DNA of 64,000 bases from Pontivivens sp032464575 (GTDB taxonomy: Bacteria > Pseudomonadota > Alphaproteobacteria > Rhodobacterales > Rhodobacteraceae): the NCBI GenBank assembly GCA_032464575.1, contig JAWDKM010000001.1:434001-498000 (forward strand), given 5' to 3'. Numbering within the stretch: the first letter of the stretch is position 1; every line of letters begins with the position of its first letter. A program made the translations under genes and the position numbers. Under the pieces are notes generated by a model, which was not told the origin of the DNA, ran no database searches, and was given only the letters and a program-made list of their open reading frames with translations. Shown here piece after piece: positions 41,201 through 53,200 of this stretch.

Positions 41201-44200
41201 TCGATCACCCGGTCCGGGCTGCCCGACAGCGTCTCGTCCGGGGTCTCGGCCCGCAGCGCTACCGTTCCGTCGGAGGCCGCCAGGCTCTCGATCGTGCCGG
41301 TCCACGCGCCGGAGACGAGCTTGTCGCCCACCTGAACGTAGCGCTGGCCGCCGGCCGCAAGCTCCGCGGTCAGCCGGTCGGTGGCCGCGGGGCTCGCCTC
41401 AGTCACGGTATAGCCACCCGTGGCAGGTACCGTGCCGTTGTCGTTGAGGGCAAACAGCTCCTCCGCCGTGCCGAAGGCACCGACGGGGCCAAGCACGACC
41501 AGCGTGCCCATCTCGTGATCCCAACTCTGCACGACGCCGTAGGTACCGTCCTGCACCACCGCATCGCCGACCGCGAAATCGTCGGCCGTCATCGGCGTGT
41601 TGCCGCGGTTGATGGTGAGCGTGACCTCTCGGGCCTCGACGCCCGTATCGATCCAGAGCGCCCCGCCCTCCAGCGAGAACTGCGGGTCGAAGGCGTTGCC
41701 AAGCAGCGCGCGCACCTTGTCGGAGAGACCCACGCCGGAGCCCGCACCGGTCTGCACGTCCATCCCTACTCCGACCGTGAGGCCGGAGCTCGTGAGCAGC
41801 CGTGCGTCCGCGCCGGTGAGCCCGGTCCCGACAATGGCGAGGTCCAGCGCCGCACGCGCCGTCCCGAATACCGAGCCCGCCAGCGAGAAGGCACCCGACA
41901 GCGCCTCACCCGCGATCGGGCCGATATCACCCAGATCGGCAAGGTCGAGGGACAGCGTCAGCGCCTCCTCGAAGAACTGGTCGAGGGAGAGACCGACACG
42001 CACCGCCCAGTTGCGGTTGGTCAGATCGCCGAGCTCGGCCGCGAGATCGGCGCGGTTCGCGTCGTCGATCTCCACGTAGTCGAGGGTGAGCGTGCCTTCG
42101 GGCAGCCTCGCCTCCGCCGCCGCCTGAGCCGCCCACGCCGCGAGGTCATCCGGCTGACCCGCCGTGTCGAGCGCGTCGATCAGCGCGGTGAGCTTGGAGC
42201 GCAGGCCCGTCGCCTCGTCCAGCGTCTGGCCCGCGAAGGGCAGTTCGGTGTCGAGGAACGCGCCCGCCGCGTCGCCATCGACCATCATCTCCAGCGCGCC
42301 TTTCAGATGCGCCACCAGCTCAGCCGGGGTCATCACCTTCAGCCGCTCCAGCGCCGCGTCCACCTGCGTCTCGACGGAGGAGAGCGTGATCGTCGGCTTC
42401 ACGGTGACGAGGGAGGCGAGGTCGAAGCTCGGCAGGCTCGCGCCCGCGACGAGATCCGCCAGCGTCTCGGTCACGTCGAGCTCGGCGACCTTCAAGCCGC
42501 CAGTCGTCGTGCGGACCTCCAGATCGAGGTGGATGGCCGCATCCAGCGTCGGCACCAGGTCGTTGCGGTCGAAGACCGGCAGATCGCCGAGTGTGACGGT
42601 GCTCGCCGCCAGCGCCGCGGCCATGGCGGAGGCATCGCCGCCTTCGACCAGCGCCTGCCCGTCCGCGTCGAGACCGAAGAGCACGGCGACGACCTCACCG
42701 GTCGTTCCATCGACGGCCAGGACGCGGCCGGCAATCCCGGCCTCGGCGAAGAAGAGATCCGACGTGGTCGCGCCGGAGGCCTCGCTCAGTGGCTCCAGCC
42801 CGGCGAGCACCGCCGCCGCCGTCGTCGTATCGAGCGTCAGCGTGTAGGCGATGCCGGTGGAATCGCCCACCTGCACGTCGGTCGCGGTGGCCGCATCGGC
42901 GGAGCGGGTGCCGTCATTGTCGACGGCCTCCACCACCACATCCGTCCACGCGCCGGTCCACTCGCCCGCCGGAACGGCGATGGAGAGGACCGCGCCGTCG
43001 GTGCCGAGGATCGGCAGCGCCATGGACTTCGCCACGCCGCCTTCGGTGAAGCTCACCAGCACGTGGGAGTAGTTCGCGAACCGGTCCGCATCGCCCGCGG
43101 TCAGCGTCAGATCCATCTGGGTGCTGCCGGCGCGCACCGCGCCGCTGACATCCAGGGCGGAATTCGCGATCACCCGGCGCAGCGCCTCGCCCGCCTCGAT
43201 CTGGGAGGAGACGTCGCCGTCGAGCAGCATCTGCGACCCGGCGGCGGTGATGACACCGAAGGCGTCAGTTGCCGCCGCATCCCAATCCGCGCCCGTCGTC
43301 CGGCTAAGCCGGTCGAAGATATCCGCATTGACCACCCGCACCGAGCCACCAAGGGCCGCAGGCTGGCTGAGCGTGACCAGCGTCAGCGCCTCGACCGCAC
43401 CAGTCGCCGCCGTCACCGCGCCCGCACCGGCGACGGTGCCGGAGATCAGGTGCCGCCCGGCCGCAGTATCGGGCACGACGAAGCTAAGCGTCGCGGGTCC
43501 GTCGCCTGTCGCGTTGGTCAGCGCCGCGCGTCCGCCCTCGACATAGAGGCCGACGCCGGAGGCACCGCCAAGTGTCAGGCTCGCCGACACGTCCTCCGCC
43601 GCGGCACTCAGCGTGAAGTCGAGACCCGTGGCGTCACCGATGTAGAGACGCGGCTCGATCAGGTCGGCATCGGTCGCCAGATCGCCCAGCCGCCGCTGCG
43701 ACAGGTCCACCGGCAGCTCCGCGCCCATGACGAGCGTGCCGGTCACCCCAGCCTCGATGCTCGCCTGTGCCGAGAGCCCCCCGGCCACGAAATCATCCGA
43801 GCCCACGTCGAAGAGATCGGCGAGCGTCAGGTCGAGATTGGCACCCTCGGTCCGCGTATCCTCGAAGGTCAGGCGCATCTCCAGCGCCTGCACCGGGGCG
43901 CCTTGCGTCCAGATCGACCCTGGCTGCGCCGCGAGGCTCAGCACGAAGACCGGAGGATTGGTCCAGCCGGTGAGCTTCGCGATCTGCGCGTTGACCAGCT
44001 CCTCGACAGCGAGGAGCTGGTTGGCATAGCCGCCCGTCACGGCCTTGACCGCGTTGAGACCTGTCTCGATCGCGGTGAAGAGCTGGGCGACCGGCAGCAG
44101 GTCTCCGATGGAGCGGCCGGCGATGGGCAGGTCCATCTCGAGGAAGCTGTCACCGCCGCCATTCTCCAGCCAGTCGCTCATCCCGTCGGCGAGGCCGATC

Positions 44201-47200
44201 AGGTCGTCGATGGTCAGCGCCGAGAACTCGTCGAGCTGCGGCATGAGCACCGCGCGCAGATCGGGCGTGAAGCCGGTGGGCAGGCCCGTGATCTCGAGCG
44301 CCGTCTCCACGCTGGAGCCACCCCAGGCGAAGGATCCCTCCAGCACCGCATTCTCGAACGGCGTGATCTGGGTGCCGTTGTCGTCGAACTCGATGCGGGT
44401 GAGCTGGTCGTTGTAGTCGCGATAGAGGTCGAGCCCGGCGCGCACCGCGCCCTCGGCCTCGATGGTAAGCGCACCGCCGGAGGCGCGCGTCACCGTGAAC
44501 CCGGCGCCGGAGGTATCGAGCTGGTCGGCGAGCGCGTCGTCGGTGAGCGTCGCACCGTCCTTCGACAGCAGGATCTCGGAATCGAGCGCCCGCAGGCCGT
44601 AGGTGCCGAGGCTGCCCGCATCGATGGCGAAGCTCACATCGGCGGGGCCGACCCGACCGAGGGTCTTCACATCGAGCAGGGTCTGCTCGCCGGTGCCCCA
44701 GTCGATGGTGCCGTCCGCCGCAATCTCGACATCGATGTCGAGCGCCAGCGACAGCGCATACTCGAACTGCGCCCCATCGGCGGAAATCTTCAGGAGCGAC
44801 GGGTCGGTCAGGCCGAGGCCCGCAAGCCCTGCCCCCGCCAGGTCCAGCGAGGAGAGGTCAAGGCCGAGATCCACCAGACCGGACACGAGCCGGTCCCCGT
44901 CGATATTCAGGGCGAGCGTGCCGGGCGTCGCACCCTCCTCCACCGTGACAAGCAACTCGTCGGGCGCGAAGAACAGCGGGTTGCCCGCCTCGGTCATCGC
45001 GTCGTGGATGATGGCGGCGGCGAATTCCGGCGCGCGGTCGCGGCCTGCGGCCAGCGCATCCTGCGCGGCAGTCAGTGCGGCGCGCAGGCCGGTCAGTTCC
45101 TCGATGCTCTGCCCGATGCCGGGCAGCACCGTGTCGAGCAGGTCATGCGCGCCTGCCGGATCGCCGAGCACCTGCGCCACGATCTCGTCGAAGGCCGTGA
45201 CGAGACCCGAAAGGTCGGTCCAGCCCGCGACACCCGCGCCGAACGCGTTGCGCGCGGCGTCGACCAGATCGCCGGAGGCGAGCGTGAGGCTCGGCGCCGT
45301 CAGCGTTCCGTCTTCGAGCGACGCGGTCAGCGTGGCGGCGCCCAGATCGGCGGTCGTGCCGCCAAGCTCTGCCTCGACCTCCAGCTCCGTGTCGGAGGTG
45401 AGTGAGACGGCCATGGTCGGCTGTACTGCGGTGCCGCCCAGCGTCGGCAGGACGGCGGTCCAGATCGGGTTCTCCCCGCCGAAGCCGACGGAGATGTCCG
45501 CCGTCGCCAGCGTCGTGCCAGAGGCCGAGGCCAGCGTCACCGCCGCCCCCGCCGTGCCGAGCAGCGGCAGGTCGAAGGATAGCAGGTCCGCGCCAGCCGC
45601 GAGCTCCAGCCGCGCCTCCGCGTCGATCCGGCTGCCGAACGTGTCGAGCAGCACCAGCGGGATCGCCTGCGCCGTGTCGACCACCATCGTGGCGACCTCG
45701 GCGCCCTGACGGTCCGCGCCATAGACCCGGATCGTGTCGCCGCTCTCCACCGCGCCGGTGGCCAGCACCAGACCGACAGAGCCGGAGGTCACGGCCGGTG
45801 AAGCGAGCGTACCGGTGCCGACGACGTCGCCGCCGCGCACGACCTCGAACCACGCGCCAGCGGCTGCGCTGCCGACGCCGCCCGTGACGGTCGCGGCGAT
45901 CGTGCGCAGGTCGATGTCGAGGCGCACCTGCCCCAGCAGCCCCTCCGCATCGCCGAGGGCCGTGCCCGCAGACACCGCGGTGACAGTCGCACTCGTCCCG
46001 TCGATCGCGAAAGTCCAGCCGGTGCGGTCCGCGTCGTCCCAGGTCGTCCACGTGATGTCGAGATCGGTGCCGGAGATGCCGGTGATCTCACCGACCGCGC
46101 GCACACCGCCCGCGTCGGAATAGGTGACCGTATCGCCCACCGACCCCGCGGCGGCGTCGAGCGTCGCGGTGTTCTGCCGCTCCTGCGCCACCCGGATCTC
46201 CGAGGTCACGGGCAGCTCCAGCGTGTTCAGCCCGGCATCGAGCACCACGCGGTTGAGCACCCAGTCCGTGCGGTCGGCACTGTCGTCCCAGCTCTGCCAC
46301 TCGACGCGCAGCACCGTACGGTCCGACTGCATCTCCACCGCCCGGATGACGCCCTGCGCGCGCAGCACGCCATCGGCATCGCGCCATTCCAGCGGATCGC
46401 CCTCGCCCAGCGTGTAGCCGGTGCCGAGGTCCTGCGGCGCCGGGTCGATGATCGTCAGCACCCGCTCGTAGCGCCCGACGGAGCCTTCGAGCGCGACGGT
46501 CACACCGTCCACCGTTGCGTCCGGCAGCGGGATGCCCAGCAGTTCGGAGAACGTCTCCAACCCAATATCGTCGATCACCGGTGCTGTCGCAGGCGCGCGC
46601 AGCTCCAGGATCACGCTCATCATGTTGCGCGTGAGGGCATCCACCGTCTCCGGCGCATCGACCACCGCGGTCAGCGTGCCGCCCGACACGCCGGAGAGCG
46701 CGTCGTTCAGGATGTCCTGGAGCTGTGCCGCGGCTGTCGAAGGTGCGGAGGCGATGGCCGCCTGGATCGCGTTAAGCCCGGCGTCGAGGTTCAGGAGCTC
46801 CGCCAGCGACTTGCCGATCAGCGGCAGCTCCTGGTGCAGCACGTCGGTGCCGGTCGCGCTGAACTGCGAGTTGGTCAGCGCGGACAGCGCCGCGTCGAGC
46901 TGTGTGGCGAGGTCGGCGAGGTCGAAATCCTCCAGCCCGACCAGCGCCGGGCTCGTCACCGGGGCCAGCGAGGGCGGCGTGACCGTGACCTCGGGCATGG
47001 CATCGGCGGCGGTCGTGATCGGACCGGCGGGCAGCATGCTCTTCTGCCCGAAGGTGACGGAGACGGCCGCCGCACTCGGCACCGTCGCATCCGCGGTGGC
47101 GGAAAGGTCGGCCGAAAGCCCGGAGGCATTCAGTGCTGCATTGGTGGTGACGCTGCCGAGATCCGACCAGCTGTCGCCGAGATCGAGCGTGACGCTCGCC

Positions 47201-50200
47201 TGATCCTCGGCCTGCGCCAGCGTGACTGTCGCCGCGGAGAAGTCGAAGCTGACGGCCGTGCCGTCGACGCTCACCTGCGCCGCGCCGCCGGAGCCTGCGC
47301 GGTCCAGTGTGATCACACCGGCGGTGCCGTCCGCGTCGCGCACGTCGAAGCCGAAGCCGGTGCCCGAGCCGATCTGCGTCGTCGCCGGATCGCCGTTCAT
47401 CGCCAGGACGAAGCGCGGCGCCAGGCGCAGCAGCGCGTCACCCTCCCGCGTCCCGCCGCCGCCGATGGCGCTGCCCGCGGGCAGGCCCAGCATCGCCTCG
47501 ATCGCGGCGGCATCCAGATCCGCCTCCGCCGTGAAGGCCACGTCGAAGATCGGGTTGAGCTCCAGGATCAGCCGCGGCGTCTGCACGCCGCCCACATCCG
47601 CCGGCATCACGTCGTAGCGCAGGGACACCGCGTCCGGCAGGCTCGCATCGTGGCCGGGCTGCGCGTTCACCGCGCCAGCATCCGCCAACACGCCCTCCAG
47701 CGCCGTGACCAGTGCCGACAGCGCCACGCTGTCCTGGTCGGCACCGTTGACCGCAATCCAGTCGGACAGCGCCTGCAGGCCGAGCCGCTCGAAGAGGGTC
47801 ACACCACCCTGCTCGATGATCCCGGCCAGCGTCAGCCCGCCCGCATAGGGGACCTCGACGCCGAGCACGTCGCCGAAGAGATCGCCGGCAAGCCGCGTCT
47901 CCAGCGCATCGAGCGCACCGCCGATGTCGCGCACCACGTCGAAGGAGGTGCCGGGCCGCAGGTCGATCGCGCTCGCGGTCTGCCCGCCGAAATCGCCGAC
48001 GATGCCGGTCGCGTTGATCGTGCCGTCGGTGAAGCGCGCGATGTTCTCGACCCGCGGCAGCGTGTCGTCGATGAGATCGACGATGATCGCGGACTCCGTG
48101 CCGCCCGCCCCGTCGCGGGTGTCGATGGCGATGGTCAGGTTCGCGTCGCCGTCCATCCGCGGCAGGATCCCGCCGCTCAGATCGGCATCGGCGGCCGCGA
48201 AGGTCCAGCGCGGCGCGAAGATCAGACGCGACGTTGCGGATTCCAGCATCTGGAAGGTCTGATCGCCAATGGTCACGGTGCTCGTCGACGCACCACCATC
48301 ACCCACCGTGGAACGCAGCGGAACGCCGAGCAGCGGGTTGCCCGCGCTACCATCGTTAGGCGTCAGGGCAAGACCGCCCTCGACATGCGAGATCTCCACG
48401 AAGCTCTCGAACTGCGCGCCGGTGCGCTTCAGCCCGATATCCACCGTGATGTCGAGATCGGCGACAAGGCGCAGCGCGTCGGGCAGCGCGATGTTTTCAA
48501 GGTCGAGGCCCGTGCCCTCCAGATCGAAGAGGTCGGCCACGCCGCTCTCGATCACGGTGCTCAGCACATCCTCCAGCGCAACGGAGTAGCGCAGCTCGTC
48601 GAGGAGCCCGTCGTTGACCGTCTGCGCGCCGGTCATGCCGGCAATGCTGTCGAGGGCTGCGATCAGCGCGGCCGTGTCGCGCGCATCCTCCACGCCCGCA
48701 TGGGCCGCGGCACTGACCGCGGCAGCGAGGCGGGTCGCGACCTCGGAGCCGAGCGTGTCGAGCGTCGCCCCGTCCGTGTCGAGGATATCGAGGAAGCTCC
48801 GTCCGCCCAGCAGCGGGATCGGCGCCGACATGAAGTCGCTGTCGGAAGCCCCTGTATCCACGACAGATTTCAGCAGAGCGGTCAGCGGATCGTCCGCCGT
48901 GCCCGCACCCGTCAGCCAGCCATCGGTGATCCGGTCGGCGGCCTCGTTCAGCGCCGCCGTAAGCTCCGCCTCCGCATCGTTGACGAGGAACCGCTCTACC
49001 CCGTCGATGCCAAGCGCCGCGAAGCCGTCCGCGGTGAAGTCGAGCACCGTCGCCTCGCCACCGATGGTCGTCGGCAGGCGCATCAGCCAGCCCGCCGAAG
49101 CCGTGTCGTCTAGCGTCATCAGCGGGACCGCCCCGCCGGGCAGGTCGCTGCCGGGGGCCGCCGTCTCGACCACCGCGCTCAGCGCGAAGGCGCCGCCGGT
49201 CGTGGTGACCGGACCGATGCCGCCGAGGTCGAGCGTCAGCGCCGCGCTGCCGCTAAGCCCCGCGCTGCCATCGGCCAGCGCATCGGGGGAGAAGCTGCCG
49301 AGCGCCTGATCGCCCATCACGACGTCGAGACTCAGCGCCTCATTAAGATCGGCGAAGGTGGTGCGGAAGGTGAGTTTGCCGTCCTCGGTCACCAGTTCGA
49401 CCTTGGCCTGGGCCTTGGCGCTCAGCCGGGTCTTCGCAGTCCGGGACGACAGCGCGCCGCCGACGGCGAAGGACAGCGCCGAGATGGCGGAGAAGTCGAG
49501 CACGCGGTCGGGCAGCGCCACGTTCGAGCGCGAGAAATCGACGGTGTAGCCGGAAGCCGCGTCGCCGCTGATCCCGAAACCGGTCAGCGCGTTCAGATCG
49601 GCGAGGAAGTCGGACAGCGTGTCGCTGCCCGCCCCCGCCTCGATCGCCTCGGTCAGCGCCGTCCGCATCCACTCATCGAGGTCGTCGGCGCCGGCCGCAC
49701 CTGTCGCCAGGTCATAAAGGGAAACGCCCAGCGGCGGCACGGTGGCCGCAAGGTCCGGGATCGCCCCCAGAGCGTCGAGCCACGCGCCTGCGAAATCCGC
49801 ATCCACGGTGGACAGCTTGAGCTGGTAGAGCGCCGCGATATCGTCCGCCGCATCCAGGAAGCCCGCCGTCCCGGTGTCGAGCGCCCGCAGGTCGCGCAGC
49901 GCATCCGCGCCGGAGAAGCTGAGCGTGTAGACGCCGTTGAGCTCGGCCAGCGCGGCCGTCAGCCCGCCAGCCTTGCGCGGATCGGCGAACGACAGCTCGA
50001 AGGTCGCCGTGGCGGTGGTGTCCGCCTCCGGCTGCCAGGTGCCGCCCGTCAGCTCCAGCCCCTGCCGGATCTCGACGGTCAGGACCGTGCCGGTGCCACC
50101 CTCGGCCTGCGCCAGCAGTACGGACGGCTCGCCCGGCAGGTCGCTGTCGAGGCGCGCCCAGATCGGGTCACCATCGCTCGCAACCTCCAACGCCGGCCGC

Positions 50201-53200
50201 ATCTTCAGCCCGATGCTGAGGTCGGTGTCGGGGTCAAGGTCCCCGGCCACGAAGCTCATGGTCAGATCGAGGCCGACCGTCGCCTCCGTCGTACGCTCCC
50301 CGACGCCGCGCAGCATCGCGATCTCGTCATAGAGGCCGCGGGCCGCCGCGATGTCGCGCAGCTCGAACTCGTCAAAGGCGAGCGTCAGCGTACGGGTCCC
50401 AGTCGCATAGGACAGGAACGTGCGGCTGCCCGGCGTCCAGCCAAGGGCCGCGTCGTCCACGGTGCTCTCGCCACGGAACTGCGACTGGGTGATGCCCGCA
50501 ATGATGGATTGCAGCGCGGCTCCGGTGCGGCTCGCGGGGGCGAGGGTCGCCCAGGCATCGGCGATTTCGGTGCCGACGCGCGCGATGAGCGCGGGCAGCG
50601 CGCCATCCGCCTGCCCCACCCCGGCGAGGTCGGCGAGGCTGACGATGTCGTCGGTCCCGGTGCCGTCGGTCTCACCCACGCGCAGGATCGGGACCTGCGT
50701 CTGGGGTACCGCCTCGGGGCGCAAGCCGGGCGTGACCACGGTCTTGTCATTACCGCCGACCGGCGCTTCGGCAAACTGCCGCTCCAGCGCCAGCAGGCCC
50801 ATCGCGGCCATGCCGTCGGCGCCCACCGGGTGGTTCGCCGGGAGCCGGTCGAGCACGTCGCCCGCCCAGGTCGCATCGACCCAGGCGGCCACATCGCCGT
50901 CGCGCGCGGCCTGCAGGACGGCGCGGGCCGAAGGCTCTGTCGTGCCGAGGAGCTGACTGTCACTCAGGATAAAGCTGGGCGCGCCCGTGCCGCTGCTGCC
51001 GATCACGTAGTCGCCGGTGAACATGTCCGCGAGGTCACCCTCGCCGAAGTCCAGCGGCAGGCGCATCATCCAAGCATTCCGCGTGATGCCGTCGGTCGTG
51101 TCCTGCGTGACCGAGAGGCGGATGCGGTCGAGCCCGGCCTCCGGCGCCACGGCGAACGGCCCGTCGGTGAAGCTCGCGCGCGAGGGGGTGAGGGTCGCGA
51201 GGGCCGCGACGGCCTGTGGATCGGCCCAGGTCAGGCGCAGCGCGCCACCATCCGTGTCGATGGTGAAGAGGCTCTCGTCATAGCCCTCCGCCGCGCGCAG
51301 CGCCTCGGCGAGCGCATCAATGGTGGCGTCGGCGAGCCGTTCGGTCTCGAACGTCAGCCCGCCCGCATTGAGGCTGTAGCCGGTGCCCGCACGCGGCGCG
51401 GCGGCGAGGCGCTGAATCTCGACCACCGCGTCCTGTCCCGCGGTCAGGGTCGGCGTCACGGCGCCGGAGGGTCCGGCGAGCGTGGCGCTCTCGGACCGCA
51501 CGCCATTTTCTTCCCAGACTAGCGTCAGCAGGCCATCGACGGCCGTGAGCTTCGCAGGCAGATCGTCGTAGCCCGCCTCGGCCCGGAGGCCGGAGATCAG
51601 CTCGGCCAGCGTCGGGGCAGAGGCGAAGCTCGCCGTTAGGCTCGCCGTGCCGATGGTCAGGGTGTAGTCGCCGGCCTCGAACGCCGGATCGAAGCTCACC
51701 GTCTGGGCGGAAGCCGCCTGCCCGGTGGCATCGCGCGTCGCCTCGACGCTCAGCGAGGCCGCGGGGGCGAGGTCGAGCATCGCCGCGTGCGACATCACCT
51801 GCGTCGTGGACGCCGCCGCGTAGGTCAGCGCGACCCGGCTCGCGAGACGCGCCTGCCCCTCGGCCGCGGCTCCATCGAGGGCGGAGAGGCCAAGCGCGGT
51901 CCAGTCGTCCGTATCCGGCAGCATGTCCGCGGGCAGATCGGCCATGGTCCCATCGAGGATCAGCTCCGCCGTTAGCTCACCCGTTCCGTCGAAGGACAGC
52001 GCGAGGCCGCCGAAGAGCGACAGCACGCGATCGGTCAGGACACCCTGCGCCGTGGTCTGTTCCGCTGTCGTCAGCGTCAAGAAAGTGCCGGAGGTGACAG
52101 CCGCCGCGAGGCGCGTCTCGATCCCAGCGCGCACGGCGTCGAGGTCCTGTGCCGAGCCGAGGAAGGCGGCGACGAGGCTCGCCCGCTCGGCACTGCTCAG
52201 GTCGGTGACGAAGTTGGCAATGACATCGCCGCGCTCCGCTTCGAGCTCGGCCACACGTGCGGCGAAGGCGGCATGACCCGCGTCGAGCGCAGCCGCGGAG
52301 ATCGCATCGGCGACATCGGCGAGGCCGTTCGCGAGCCAGTCGAAGGGATCCGCCTCGCCGCCCAGCTCGGCCACCAGCGAGCTCTCGATGGCGGAGAGCG
52401 CCCAGTTCGCATCGGCCGGCACGGTGATGCCGTCGAACGCGCCGCTGGTCTCGAAGACGTCGGTCAGCGCGGCAAGGGCCGCGTCGATGGCGGGCCGGTC
52501 GGCCACGTCCGTCGCCGCCCGGTCCTTCAGCAGATCCTCGATCAGCCGCAGGTTCGACGTCGCCACATCGTCGAGGCGCAGGCCCGCGACCTCCTCCAGC
52601 GAGAGGGCGGAGGCCTGGATGTCGCCCCAGTGGCTCTCCAGCACCCAGTCGCCGCCGAGGGCCGCGTGGCCCGTGGCGTCGTCGGAGGCGGCCACATCGG
52701 CACCGGTCAGCGAGGCCAGCCGCTTGGGCAGAAGCCCGTCGGCCAGGTCGCAGGCATAGAGCATCAGGTCGCCGCCGGGCGCCAGCGCATCGCCGAGCGC
52801 CTGCACCACCGGATCGTCGCCGGTCACATCGGCCGACATCAGCTCCGTACCGAGCGTCAGGCCCGCCGCGTTGCCGTGGGTGAGCCAGTGGATCGCGTCG
52901 CGCTCCCCGCCTTCACCCAGCGCCGCCACGATCTCCTGAGCGGAGGAGACGATGGCAAAGCTCTTTTCCGCCGATGAATCGGCGCTGAAGCCCGCCGCTT
53001 CCAGCGCGTCCACGATGTCGTCGAGACTGCCGGCGCGCGTGTCGATCAGGGCGAGCTCGCGTGGGGCGGCGATCTCCTGCTCGGTTGCGGCAGCGGTGGT
53101 CTCGGGCGACGGCGCGGGGGCATCGATCTCACGCTCGAACGCCGGAGGCTCGTCAGGGAGCTCCGGCGCAAGCGGGATCAGATCGGCGGACAGAAGGACC

